The translations under genes were made by a program, and so were the position numbers. Below are positions 10,668 to 21,124 of a stretch of DNA of 64,000 nt, one piece after another (within the stretch, counting starts at the first letter, position 1; every line of letters starts with the position of its first letter). The DNA is from Pictodentalium vernedei (taxonomy: Eukaryota; Mollusca; Scaphopoda; Dentaliida; Dentaliidae): assembly GCA_031216915.1 (NCBI GenBank), contig CM062289.1, positions 57,850,577-57,914,576 of the forward strand. Reading direction: 5' to 3'. The notes under the pieces were generated by a model. That model was not told where the DNA came from and did no database searches. It was given only the letters and a program-made list of their open reading frames with translations.

Positions 10668-11600
10668 GGGGCACGGTGGCTCAGTAGGTAGAGGTACAGG
10701 CTGCAAGCCGAGAGGTCCTCGGTTCGAATCCCACCTGCGGCAACCGCGTTGTGTCCTTGGGCAAGACACTTCACCCCCATTGCCCACGTGGGTAGAGCTG
10801 TAGGTTTTTAAGTTTCTTGTTCGGTTTCGGTTTCGGTTTTTCAGGTTGAGTAAAACCTCGGTTCGGTTCGGTTTTCGGTTTGTTCATGAGGCCAAATAAA
10901 ATTCAATAAAACTCATTCTATATGTCTGGAATCATACCTGAATGACAGTGAAATTGAATGAAACTCAATGAATGCCCGAAATAAGCTATAATACATTGAA
11001 GAATCAGGAAGGCCAATATAATAATTACCTAAATATACAGAACTTTTATTGTGCTTGGCCATTTTTCGAGGTCTGACACCTACGCGCAACTTGAGGAAAA
11101 GCTGCGAACACAACTAAGTTGAAATGTCGGAAATTCACAGAATGTAGCCATCCCAGATTAGTGAGAGTACCCAGACACTGCCAATGGCAGTGTCTGGGTA
11201 CCCTCACTACTCTGGGATGGCTACATTCTGTTAATTTCTGCAGCAAGAGAGTATTTTAATAAAAACGAAAAACCTTAGATTACGAGATGTCAACGGTTTC
11301 AGTTTCGGTTTTTAAAAAAAAACAAAAAACCTTGGTTCGGTTTCGGTTTACCTACAGCTCTACACGTGGGGGCACGGGGGCGTTGTATACTAAGGCATAC
11401 TGCAAGTCGATAGCGCACTTGTCTTCAACCAATGCTAACCCTGCTTGTGTGGAGTTAGTATGTTGGGGAGCCTGACAGTTGCTCGCCGTTGCTCGGTGGT
11501 TCTCTCCGGGTACTCCGGCTTCCTTCACCCCGAAAACTGTCCAACACGAGGTGACCCTGGTTGTCGAAAGTGTCGTTAAACCCCAATAAATAAATAAATG
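10668..11600 (+). mobile_element. tRNA-derived SINE, full length, interrupted by a hAT-like element
   Basis: 10668-10792 is the tRNA-related head with an A-box match (TGGCTCAGTAGG) and an exact B-box (GGTTCGAATCC), followed by CACCTGCGGCAACCGCGTTG. 11371-11600 is the body, ending GTGTCGTTAAACCCCAATAA then (ATAA)n. The two parts are joined in the uninterrupted copy at 44440. Internal promoter boxes mean RNA polymerase III transcription was once possible. The head could be mistaken for a tRNA gene, but no acceptor stem closes and the sequence runs on into the SINE body. Confidence 0.92.
10793..11362. mobile_element. hAT-like non-autonomous element inserted in the SINE
   Basis: Ends TAGAGCTGTAGGT and ACCTACAGCTCTA; perfect 8-bp duplication CACGTGGG at 10785-10792 and 11363-11370. 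Subterminal (CGGTTT)-like repeats occur on both sides (10820-10880 and 11290-11350). The middle (11133-11245) is a palindrome with arms through GAATGTAGCCATCCCAGA and CAGACACTGCCA. No transposase. Confidence 0.95.
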
Positions 11601-11636
11601 CATTTCATTAAATAGGATGGCTTCTATGTGGATACT

Positions 11637-11712
11637 TGGAGTGACCAATCAACATTTTCAATCTGCCGCCTCGAGGCTGCACGTTGAAAATATTAATTGG
11701 TCTATCCCCAAA
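11637..11712. repeat. Palindromic repeat with copy at 60002-60084
   Basis: GACCAATCAACATTTTCAA is followed by GGCTGCACGTTGAAAATATT and AATTGGTCTA. The 60-kb copy has the same GGCTGCACGTTGAAAATATT loop and arm. Confidence 0.75.
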
Positions 11713-11775
11713 TAATGAACATCCAATTGCTGCCACTGACCTGTCATGGAAGATACCACCAGGGTTCAAATGGTT

Positions 11776-12130
11776 ACCTTTAACCATTTACCCAAAGCAC
11801 ACGATATCCAAATCTCTTATTTTAAGTATTTTGATTTTAATTTTCCAAAAAGAAATTTCAGCAAAACCATGTAACGTGAATCCTCATTGGAAAGTGCTTG
11901 ACGAGCCCTTCCAATATGGGGTCACGTGATATACATGGCTGACAAGTTTCGTCAGCCATGCATATCATGTGACAGGAAATTTAATTTCCTTAATTTCCTA
12001 AAGCCGCTAGTAAATTTAACACCAAGAGTATGGGAATTTCATATAAAAATTGAAATTTCGAAATGTTAGTGACTTTTTATCATCGATGTGCGCATCATTT
12101 CACAAACTTCCGGCATTTTCCTGTAGAGTA
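11776..12130. repeat. Half TTAA-type MITE plus dispersed repeat segment
   Basis: 11776-11935 has ACCATTTACCCAAAGCACAC, CAGCAAAACCATGTAACGTG and CCTCATTGGAA, the left half of the TTAA MITE family. 11936-12130 contains GGGAATTTCATATAAAAATTG and TCGAAATGTTAGTG, matching 19345-19490. Confidence 0.65.
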
Positions 12131-12243
12131 GAATAACACTTATTTATTATTCGCTAAATGATAGATTATCTTCGACATATGTGAGTTTCTTCAGTCTTGT
12201 ATGCAGGATAGAGAACTGAGCATTTCTGTCTGTTTTATATATA

Positions 12244-12388
12244 GAATAAACGTATAGTGTTTTTAAGTAAAAAATTTATTCTACAAGTAGGATTAAGAAT
12301 GAAACCGACGAGCCTCTGGCGAGTCGGTTTCATTCTTAATTCAATGAGTAGAATTTTTTTTTTACTTGAAAACGCTATACGTTTATTT
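12244..12388. repeat. Foldback repeat
   Basis: AATAAACGTATAGTGTTTTT ... AAAACGCTATACGTTTATTT arms enclose a tight palindrome GAATGAAACCGACGAGCC / GGCGAGTCGGTTTCATTC. No target duplication identified. Confidence 0.88.
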
Positions 12389-12954
12389 TGTTTATCCCAT
12401 AAATCTTCTACAGGGCAGTCGCGGCAAGATCGTGCTATAATTCGCTACAAAACACAGCGAGAAGTGAGGAGCACATTGGTCCAATTCGATCGACCAGCAA
12501 AATTGGCAAAAATAAACAAGGCGCAGTAATACATTTCTGTCTAAAAATAATTCTCCTACAAACTTGAGCTAAACTTGCAAAAATACTTTATTATATGAGC
12601 AGTGGGTGGTGTTTTTCTACTAGCATTGTGTTATACTTTCAAAAAGATTTAAAGAAATGAACAGTCGAACTATTAATTATGCTAGACAAATGTGATCGAG
12701 GCCAGAGGTCAAGAAGTCTGTCGCTACTAAGGGAATAAATTATTTCAGTGTCAAACCTACGTGGAAAATGTCTCACCCTACTAGGTGAATAAAGCAAAAA
12801 TTTATCCAAGGCCTTTATTGTTCAAATAAACGGCCATTTATGGGATAAAATGACAGAACTATATTCCAGGTATTCATGTAATCTTCTTTTGGCTGTTACC
12901 ATGTGATGAGGTACCGCACCCCAAAAAGCAAAGACTTTGACCTAATATTAATAA
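12389..12954. other. Unassigned intronic stretch
   Basis: No coding signal, palindrome or recognised repeat end seen. Confidence 0.45.
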
Positions 12955-13430
12955 ATTTTATTATACGCTAAACGATAGATTATCGAAGAAATTGCATAAA
13001 GATGGAAATGGTATCCCCACTGTGAAGATACAAAACTTTTCACTTTCACGGTATCAATTAAAATGGCTGCTTTCAAATCATCACTTCAAAGTGAATATGA
13101 GTCAAATCATCACTGGAAATGATCAATTTGTTCTAAAAACGTATAATGAAAAGAAAATTTAGTATTTTTGAGTGGATACCGATCGATCATTTCCAGCAAT
13201 AATTCAACACGTATTCACCTTGAATTGATGCATGAACCCTCTAGTCCAAACGTTGCCTGAAAGTCCGTAATATGAGTTTTTGGTTTGGTACGTCCTTGCA
13301 AAGGACGTACCAAACCAAAAACTTATATTACGGACTTTCAGGCCATGTTTGGGCTAGAAACCCGCCAGCTGAATCAGATTGCAAGACGCTATCTGTTCCG
13401 AGTAGCAATCAAATTCGTTAGGTAAAGCGA
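12955..13430 (+). repeat. Dispersed repeat R1, copy 1, with palindromic insertion
   Basis: TTTATTATACGCTAAACGAT, TTTTCACTTTCACGGTATCA and CTTGAATTGATGCATGAA align with 24585-24910 base for base with minor changes. At about 13238-13367 a 125-130 bp palindrome (arms CCTGAAAGTCCGTAATA and TTTTTGGTTTGGTACGTCC) interrupts it. The 24.86-kb copy reads GATGCATGAAACCCGCCAGC with nothing in between. Confidence 0.88.
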
Positions 13431-14011
13431 TAAAAACTCTTCTCCCAAATCACTTCTGTAAAATACTTTAGTGTCTAATATATAACAATATTGTTGGAAT
13501 GATTTACAACTGTGTTCAAGTCAACCTCCGTGGGGTCATAGTTAGGGGTGGAATAGGGGTCTCAGATAATTGCAGGTTTGGTAAGAGAAAACATTAAAGA
13601 CCTTTTTTCTTCCAAATCACGGCTCCAAATACTTCCGTCTTCCATGTTTTTAATATCAACAAAACCAGTATGCTACAGGTTCACTGACGATATAATTATG
13701 ATATAGACCCATTGAGAGGTGAGCCTATAGAAACTGAATCATGATGTCAATGAACAACACCCTGATGTAAAACGCAAAATGAACTATTCAAACAAATCAG
13801 TTGACTTCTTATACGTAAAGTTGGTTGTTGAAGACGGGCGATCAGAAGGGGTATATACAGGAAACCGACGGACAAGTCCATCTATCCCCGCCAGACATGC
13901 TTCCATTCTAACCACACTAAGGAATCAGTTATGCATAGTCAAATACTGTGTGATAAGAGAATTTGCAGCAAAGAATTATAACTTACATGCCGTGTAACTG
14001 GACGATACTAT

Positions 14012-14134
14012 TAGTTACACAGTTTGTTGGTGGCCTAATATGGTATATATGGTGTCAGTTAATTTCATATTGACGAGAGCGAAGCTGACTGACACCATAT
14101 ATACAATATTAGGCCACCAACAAACTGTGTAACG
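14012..14134. repeat. Foldback repeat
   Basis: AGTTACACAGTTTGTTGGTG, CCTAATAT and ATATATGGTGTCAGT form arms with their inverted copies ACTGACACCATATAT...CACCAACAAACTGTGTAAC. Confidence 0.92.
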
Positions 14135-15307
14135 AATATATCTTACCGACTGATGCATCGATGCACAGAACTAATAACAACAGCGATCAAAATTAAATGA
14201 GAGAATTCTCACAATGTGTTCACGTGTCTTTGCCTTGTTACAATACAGGCACTCTCCCATAAATTGCAACAAGGCAAATTCATACATACCAAACAGTTTC
14301 ATTTCGAAGGTAACGTGACCCACATCCACAGAATATGAAGCCCTTTAAGTTGCCTAACTTGCACTTCAGACCAAATATGGGCTTCCAACACTCAATCTTT
14401 CAACTTGAAGCGTTTATCAGCTGCCGCCATTTTGAATAATCAATGACCAAAGGGGAGATTACCCATAGCTGTCAGCGTATATTGATGTTGACAGGCAGGA
14501 TATGGTTTTATATGCAGTCTGCATGTGACGTCTTTGAACCAATGAAATTCCCAGATACTTGTAGGAGGTAAGATATATTTCCATACAAGGCTCTGAGTGT
14601 TCATATCAGATATTTATTATGTCGAAAGTCCATGTAAATCAAGGGATTAATTAATTTTCACGAGAAACAAAGAACGACCGGACGTTTATTTTTTTTAGAA
14701 ACCGCTATTGACAGCGCCGCGCCGAATCATCAACTGTAACTGGCACCAGTATGTATCCATGGTGGCAGTAAACAATCATCGCTGTTCGAAGTGTGATATT
14801 TGTTTTCAAAATAAAACGTATCGCGACAACCATATCTGAAATACGCTTATATGCATTTACTGTCTTTACCACCTGAAAAAGGGTTAACAAAGCACTTTTA
14901 AATGTTCAAAATATCACTTTTAATCTGTTGAGCAAACTGTAAAGAAAATGTTCGCTTCAGCATAAAAAATCGAGAATTGTAAAACAAAAAGAACTTTTGG
15001 GACTAAATATATTTTCGTTCCATTTGTTGCATATTTAATGTTTTAAATCAATAAATACTGTACCTTGAAAATATTTTTGGTACCTGAATTCTCTTATTTG
15101 TTTTAATGCAAATTTGGAAAGAATATAATGAAACTTGAAGCATTAACAGACATAATTACCACATTGGCGGGCGCTCGGCCGACGTAACATTTTTGAACTA
15201 TTGATTTCTGTGCACTCTGCATTGATCTTAACTGGCTGAGTTACGAGGGTACCAGAACAAAAGCCATCTTTTTCCTTGATCATGTTTCCTCTTCAATCAA
15301 ACACATA
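14135..15307. other. Unassigned intronic stretch
   Basis: A small palindrome-like segment lies at 14232-14275 (ACAGGCACTCTCC, as at 15345-15400). Otherwise no gene or repeat end is visible. Confidence 0.5.
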
Positions 15308-15315
15308 TATTATAT

Positions 15316-15410
15316 TTTGTTTGTATAAATTTGTATTATTACAAATTATTGGAGAGTGACAACAGGCACTCTCCAATAATTTGTAATAAAACAAATTTTG
15401 AATAACAAAT
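15316..15410. repeat. Palindrome with ACTCTCCAATAATTTGTAAT arms
   Basis: ATTACAAATTATTGGAGAGT and ACTCTCCAATAATTTGTAAT are perfect inverted copies separated by about 10 bp. Related short copies are near 14235 and 32680. Confidence 0.88.
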
Positions 15411-15489
15411 TCAGACCACCAAAAAAAATCTACCCCTCAACCTGTTTATTGATTTTATTACTCTAAATAATTGCCAAAAACTGATTTTC

Positions 15490-15661
15490 CGGTCTCTCAA
15501 AACAGGTGAAAAACTGAGTTCAAGACAGGTGGTCTCTCAAGACAGGTGGTCTCTCAAGACGGGTGGTCTCTCATGACAGGTCCATTATAGAGTGAAACCA
15601 ATCGGTACATTGCCAAAGTGGTCTCTCAAGACAGTGGTCTCTCACGACAGGTTTTACTGTA
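15490..15661 (-). mobile_element. pogo-like terminal remnant with 17-20 bp minisatellite
   Basis: The right end read on the minus strand starts TACAGTAAAACCTGTC and the interior repeats GGTCTCTCAAGACAGGT six or more times. A TA-CAGT start is usual for pogo/Tigger-type elements. No left partner was found. Confidence 0.55.
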
Positions 15662-15754
15662 TACTGAGTCAAAAGAGAAAGTATAATAGAAACTAATGCA
15701 CGACAGGTTTTACTGTATACTGAGTCAAAAGAGAAAGTATAATAGAAACTAATG
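15643..15754. repeat. 56-bp tandem duplication
   Basis: CACGACAGGTTTTACTGTAT ... AGAAACTAATG occurs at 15643-15698 and again at 15699-15754. The unit spans the junction between the pogo-like end and the left end of the Tc1 remnant. Confidence 0.95.
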
Positions 15755-16406
15755 TGAAAAAGATAGCATAAAGGATGAAATATAATAGTTCTAATGTTGC
15801 ATGTTTGTGGACAAGAAGTCGTGCAAAGAGTTTAATGACATGTTGTTGTTGTCCACCCATCCGTATACAATTTTGCTACGGATTTCAAAATAGCACGTGC
15901 TACCCGAGAATGTCAAATTGAATGGGTGACTGACGATTTTCTTTGTGTTATGTTGTGCTAGAGAGCCTGGGCTATTGAGAAAACACGCTAGTTTTTGTCT
16001 TCCGACATTTTAAAAAATGCCAAGATTAACCGGCAATCAGAGGTTGCGTGCCATTGGTATGCATGACTCTGTGATATCTCCAGATGAGCTCGCTGCTGAG
16101 TTCGGAGTCACTGTGGCCACTATTTGCCGTCTCATTGGAAGGTATAGAACCACTGGATCTACTGTCGATTGACCGCGTTCAGGTCGACTAAGAGTTATGA
16201 CCCCTGCACAAGACCGACACATGAAGACGTCTCACTTGCGAGATCGCTTTCTTATGGTAACGAGGACAGCAGCAATTACTCCTGGTAGAACTAACAATAG
16301 AATCAGTGCACAAACTGCCCGCAACAGACTCGCTGAATACCGCATCCGCAGTAGGCGTCCATACCACGGACCAATCCTCACCCAACGTCAAAGTGCAAAC
16401 CTACAA
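15755..16406 (+). pseudogene. Tc1-like element family A: 5' region and transposase N-terminus, broken
   Basis: The 5' region (terminal repeat TACTGAGTCAAAAGAGAAAG within the preceding duplication, then GGATGAAATATAATAGTTCT) matches 28289-28598. A transposase frame starts at 16018 with MPRLTGNQRLRAIGMH and shows a paired-type helix-turn-helix region (FGVTVATICRLIGRYRTTGS). It is broken by an in-frame TGA at about 16170 where the copy at 40.7 kb has CGA, a typical CpG decay change. Reading resumes with TPAQDRHMKTSHLRDRF and SAQTARNRLAEYRIRSRRPY, then stops at the M1 MITE at 16409. The catalytic half is not recovered beyond the MITE. Confidence 0.88.
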
Positions 16407-16408
16407 TA

Positions 16409-16862
16409 CACGCTAAAAACTAAAGTGTTAAAAACTACACTTGAAGTGTCGTATTTAACACTTACTAAGTGCTGAACTAGCACTTTGTTCAAGTGTAGAT
16501 ATCCCAGAACTTGACAGGTGTTACAATAATACCACTTGACAAGTGTAATGTCGCGACACTTAAAAGGAAACAACGCAGATGACGCAGATCAGGTTCGAAT
16601 TCTCGAGCCTGATCCACGTCATCTGCGTTGTGTCCTTTCAATTATGTACCCACCAAGCGCAAATCAAATTATGGACAATTCTGGAAGAACCACCAATGCT
16701 AGGCACATGGGAAGTGCCATCCATTCAAGTTTCAGATGTCTGACGATTGTAATGTCTAAGTGCTTAAAGCATTGCACTTTGAGTGTTAAAATCAAACCCT
16801 AAGAGTTAGAATGGGTTTAACACCTTGAAAGTGTCAGTTTTAACACTTTAGTTTTTAGTGTG
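16409..16862. mobile_element. Foldback MITE family M1, copy 2, inserted in a Tc1 pseudogene
   Basis: 454 bp, starts CACGCTAAAAACTAAAGTG, ends CACTTTAGTTTTTAGTGTG, TA at 16407-16408 and 16863-16864. It is in opposite orientation to the copies at 6322 and 21125 and has the same GATCAGG...CCTGATC centre. Confidence 0.94.
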
Positions 16863-16927
16863 TAGAAGCAACGACAGTACCTCCACCGTAATTTTAATGG
16901 TATTTAACAATGCACAAAAACACTTAC

Positions 16928-16972
16928 ATGTCACGGGTGTCTCAAAACCTGTTTTTCCTGGAGTTGCTGTAC
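16928..16972 (-). CDS. C-type lectin gene, exon 5: 45-bp Thr/Pro linker between CTLDs
   Basis: Acceptor TATTTATCTTGTAG (AG at 16974-16973), donor GTAAGTG at 16927. The exon encodes TATPGKTGFETPVT between two split codons. It enters in phase 1, matching the donor at 19060, and leaves in phase 1, matching the acceptor at 8773; this double fit is the main evidence, since the exon is too short to recognise by family. It would form a 15-residue flexible, possibly O-glycosylated spacer between the two lectin domains. Confidence 0.78.
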
Positions 16973-18150
16973 CTACAAGATAAATATATTTAGGGTCAGT
17001 TTCACATCCTTTGAGATTTTGAAGATAACACCACAAATGCCATATTGGTACAAATGTTCCGACGACAGCAAAGTGGTTAGTTCTGATTAATCGTCGGATT
17101 TAAACAGAAATAGATCAAGTCCAAATATCACACAAATGGGGGTATAGAGAGTGTCCATTGGAACGGCTTGTGCAGAATAAAAGAGTCGTTCCCATGAGAT
17201 GTATAGGAATTGGATGGAATAAAGGGATGTGAGCAAAATCCCCCCCCCCCCCCCAAAAAAAAACAAGAAAAAATAGGATCCGCATTGAGCGGTAACCAAT
17301 GTAATTACAATTTAGTGTGAACTGACCTTCGATCGAATCTCATTTAAAATATTTTAGATTCGTAGGGACCTACCATATAAACAGTTATAATTTTGAAATG
17401 CTAAAATTTTGTATTCTTAACCCTTTCGATAACGTTACTTCAATTCTGGATATTTCTTTTCACAAAAAATGGAATATTCACATTATTATTATCTAGGAGC
17501 TGTCTGCGATGTGACCATGGTTGTTGAAAGTGTCATTAAACCACAATAAACAAAAATGGCGTTAACTAACAGTCTAACAGTGGGCAATTATTTTTCAACG
17601 TAAAACGACGGTCGTGAAAATACGACCATACAGCAGAAACTTAAATTTTGACAAAATCCCTGATGGAGAGTGATGTAGGTGGGGTAGGGGAGACGGATAG
17701 CTAGTTTTACTCGTTTAGTTCGACAAAAATGGTCACACAATGATTTTGTGCTACTTAAAGAAAATTAGGTCAAAGATAGAAGAAGTGTACTGATGTCTCA
17801 TGCCAGGGAGTCCTTATATCAGTCTCCGGTCAGTAAAGACTCGGGTTGACCACATACTCTGTGGCAGAATAAATATATGCATCCCTGACTTATCTTATTA
17901 TATGGCAGGCCGATTACAAGCAACTACCTTATAGATAATCCATCACTAGGAATATCTATCAGTATTATATCTACTGACACAAAGTAAGCGTCCACTTTCG
18001 GTCTTTGTTTAACAAGTGTGTTTTTACAGTAATTTGCAAGATTTTATTCTTCCCAAATTCTTTCAAATTTTTTATCTACAGCTTTTGAACGCTCATTATT
18101 CAAGAAAGGTTTTTGTATTAAAGTATCGTCGTCTATCCGTTTGAGGTGAA
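16973..18150. other. Intron sequence without recognised elements
   Basis: A C run lies at 17240-17254 and a degraded SINE tail near 17495-17555 (TTGTTGAAAGTGTCATTAAA). Nothing else is seen. Confidence 0.5.
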
Positions 18151-18154
18151 GGAT

Positions 18155-18209
<55 letters not shown>

Positions 18210-18211
18210 TT
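18151..18211. repeat. (TTTA)n microsatellite
   Basis: About 15 tandem TTTA units. Confidence 0.97.
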
Positions 18212-18304
18212 CGAGTTTAAGGTCACTTTTAGCATCTTTGTCCGCAACATGGGTATGAAGTCAAGTTTAGATTATCGTTTATACCTGTGTTACTCACTTT
18301 AGAG

Positions 18305-18365
18305 GAATTCCATACTATTTTAACAGTAAAGAAAACTTGTTTACCGCAGTAAACAAGCACTGCTC
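18305..18365. repeat. Short palindrome, family shared with 37620-37690
   Basis: AACTTGTTTACCGCAGTAAACAAG is a perfect short foldback when read as two arms (CTTGTTTAC / GTAAACAAG); 37650-37675 has CTTGTTTACTATGGTAAACAAG-like arms. Confidence 0.7.
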
Positions 18366-18654
18366 CACTTCTCGGGTTCGCATGAGGAGTGGTAAAGGGT
18401 TACGCATGGGGAGAGGTAAATGTTTAAACATCAGCCACAAGAAAATTATCTGATAGGAGGTCTTGTTCCTGTAAGACTCCACTACTCCATGACTGGCATT
18501 CTTAAAAATGCAAGAGGGCTAAAAATTGCTCCCCTCGCGTGGCATAGGGGGCGATTAGCTCTCTTCAAGCTTACAAAAGCTAAAAGAGGCAAAATGAAGA
18601 TTTATTATTAATGTATAGTGCCCATTGGAATTTGTACATGTTATTTGGTGCTGC

Positions 18655-18765
18655 TAACAAGGTAATCTCTGTGAGAAGGCTGCAGCACCCCTCCCACACC
18701 ACCGGGCCTCTGCAAGGCCCAGAGGTGTGAAAGGGGCAGGTGTGGCCGTCTTGCAGAGACCACTA
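18655..18765. repeat. GC-rich imperfect palindrome
   Basis: AATCTCTGTGAGAAGGCTGC and CCCACACCACCGGGCCT on the left pair imperfectly with AGGCCCAGAGGTGTG and GCCGTCTTGCAGAGAC on the right. Confidence 0.7.
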
Positions 18766-19059
18766 ACAAAGCGGAGATAAAAAAAGATGTGGGTTATAGA
18801 AATATGCTGCCATGGAAATCATTATTTTTTAAGGCCGGGGGGTGGGGGGGTGGAGGGGCTAGTTTTCGACCTCCTTAATTTTTTTAAGGCGAGCAGTAGC
18901 CGAGCGAATAAATCGCTCTCCTGAAAATGGCAGGCCTGCTACGTTCCACTCTTGGTCTACTTGGGCTCCAAGATCAGGGAGGCCAGGCTTGGAGCGGATA
19001 TCGACAGAGGAAATGGATGGGCTAAACATCCGAAGTTGTTTTTGAGATTTGAGCATTAC

Positions 19060-19227
19060 CTTTTTTCCATTTGCAGATAAAACCCTGTGAAAAGAAACAG
19101 TTCCTGTCGCTCCATCTATGAGATCGGTGAGAATACTGAACACAATCTTCATTCTTCTGCGCATCATCGGGTTCAAACGATCCCCAGTTTCTGTATGAAC
19201 TTGTACTTCCATCACTCCATTGAAAAA
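19060..19227 (-). CDS. C-type lectin gene, exon 4: C-terminal part of first CTLD
   Basis: Acceptor TATATTTACAG (AG at 19229-19228), donor GGTAATG at 19059. The 168-bp exon reads FQWSDGSTSSYRNWGSF, EPDDAQKNEDCVQY, HRWSDRNC and GFICKW, that is the strand and loop segments that carry the Ca2+/sugar site, the last two disulfide Cys pairs and the closing strand. The sugar motif is EPD rather than EPN or QPD, and the WND motif is WSD, so Ca2+ ligands are partly altered. Phase 1 at the start joins the WIGL exon at 25913; phase 1 at the end joins the 45-bp linker. A read-through end (stop about 40 bp later) is the alternative to the splice. Confidence 0.92.
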
Positions 19228-19285
19228 CTGTAAATATATTAAGTGCCAATTGTTAAGACAATATACAAATTAAATGCAACGTGAG

Positions 19286-19500
19286 CGTTCAAGCATCACG
19301 ATAACATGGCTGACAATTTTCATCATGGGAAAGTTAGCCCCCTTTAATTTCCTGAGGCTTTCATAAAATTTAATATTAAGGGAATGGGAATTGCTTGTAA
19401 AAATTGAAGTTTCGAAATGTTCGTGCATTTGTATCATCGATCTGAGCATCATTTCATATTAACTTCGGGCATTTTCCTGCAGGTTATTATAAGAATACAG
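19286..19500 (+). repeat. Dispersed repeat copy (partner 11925-12130)
   Basis: ATGGCTGACAATTTTC, GAATGGGAATTGCTTG and TTGAAGTTTCGAAATGTTCGTG parallel the 12-kb copy. The next element starts about 10 bp after it. Confidence 0.7.
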
Positions 19501-19511
19501 AAGCTGTTTTC

Positions 19512-19890
19512 TACATACACAGAACGACACATGCGTGTGAATGGGTTAATCGATATGGCACGAGTGCCAGCGCGGAAGGATAAAACGAGAGACCACAGGC
19601 CTCGAGTTTTATCCTTCCGCGATGGCACAAGTGCCATATCGATTAACCCATTCACACGTGTGTGTCGTTCTGTGTTTATTACATGCCTCCACATCTATAA
19701 AAACAATTACTAGAAGGACACTCAGCAATTCATTTGACAACTATCAACAAAAAGACCACCTTTTATCGCCAACCAAATTTGCGAGGGGAACCCGTGTTAC
19801 TGTTTCGTCCCCCGAGTTTCAATGTGTTCTATGTGCCTACTGGCACATAGAACACATTAGAACTCAGGGGACGGTTTTCAGCTATCGCTA
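19512..19890. repeat. Foldback repeat family F1, copy 2
   Basis: 19512-19682 is a long palindrome: ACGACACATGCGTGTGAATG ... CATTCACACGTGTGTGTCGT, with AAGGATAAAACGAGAG / CTCGAGTTTTATCCTT near the centre. 19700-19880 repeats the downstream segment of the 7.5-kb copy and adds a small palindrome AATGTGTTCTATGTGCC / GGCACATAGAACACATT. Confidence 0.88.
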
Positions 19891-20395
19891 GCGATTCAAA
19901 TTGTAATTGCGTTGCACGATTTGTGGAAAATTCTAGTGTAATTTCGCTTCTATTTAAAAATAGTCCGTTAACGATTTCCATTCCGCTCATATGTGCGAAA
20001 CAGATTTGTATTTTCCGCATGGTTTAGCGTTCTTGTAGATGGGGATTTCATAGAACAGGCGTATAATAAAAAAAAATTCCCAAACAGTTGGAACCTTTGA
20101 CTATGATTCTCTGTTGATACTGATTTTAAAAATGAGAAAACGGCGTTTTCACCATGTTTTGATGTTCTATAACATTTTTCCTTTTCATTATACCAACGGT
20201 ATGCGCATCGCGACATATAATACAGACAGTGCCCTTTCCATTTATATAAAAGTCTATTAGGTGTCTTTTTTTCCTGGGAAGAATAATAAACAGCTGCGCC
20301 ATGAGCACATGATACGCCCGTTATTAATTACAAGAGGGAAACACACAATATGAGTATACATGTGTACTTGTCAGGGTTTTTTTTATATTCTTGTA

Positions 20396-20885
20396 CATTT
20401 GACGAATAAAGTCCCATAACTCTGGAATGACAAATCGGGCAGCGACACAAATCAAAAGGGAGATTCTTTCCATCAACATATACTTCCAACCAAAAAATCA
20501 TGAAAATTGCTCTGAGCATTTTGACGAATAAAGTCCCATAACTCTGGAATGACATATCCGACGGCGACTCAAATAGAAAGGGAAATTCCTTCCATCAACA
20601 TATACTTGCCACCAAAAAAACATGAAAATTGCTCAAAGCATTTTAAAGTTATTGTCCGATGTGGAAAATTGCCTATATTTTGACGGATAAAGTCCCATAA
20701 CTCTGGAATGACAAATTGGACTGCGACGCAAATCGAAAGGGAGCTTCTTTCCATCAACATATACTTTCCACCAAAAAAAATTTCAAAAATTGCTTGAAGC
20801 GTTTTCGAGTTATTGTATGACATGTGGACGGAAGGACGACAGACGGACAGCGGTATACCATAATACGACCCTTTTTTTCAAAACG
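20396..20885. repeat. Tandem repeat element with CGGACAG-rich end (copy 1)
   Basis: ATAAAGTCCCATAACTCTGG starts units near 20406, 20528 and 20688, each with TTCCATCAACATATACTT. The block ends GACGGACAGCGGTATACC and ACGACCC...AAAACGGGCG. The same unit and end occur at 21893-22135. Arrays of about 160-bp units with such a tail are common in mollusc genomes; the tie to a named family is an inference. Confidence 0.85.
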
Positions 20886-21124
20886 GGCGAAAAAAACAAA
20901 TCAGATGATCAACAAAGTCATGGCATAATAATCACAGCATCCTTATTTCAGTCAATGGACCTTTGCCTTTTCACAACACTTAAAATACTGAAGGTGTTTA
21001 GCGTAAATTCACACAAGTGATGTATTCAGACAAGTGAGGAGTGAGGAAAAAGTGAAATGTTTTACTACTGTTTTTCAACTTATTCCTACTACTACGATTC
21101 CTGTACCATATACATGAATATATA

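Noticed and set aside
10668..10745. A tRNA gene (also 44440-44515)
   Set aside because: A and B boxes are present but no acceptor stem pairs, and the sequence continues into the SINE body and tail.
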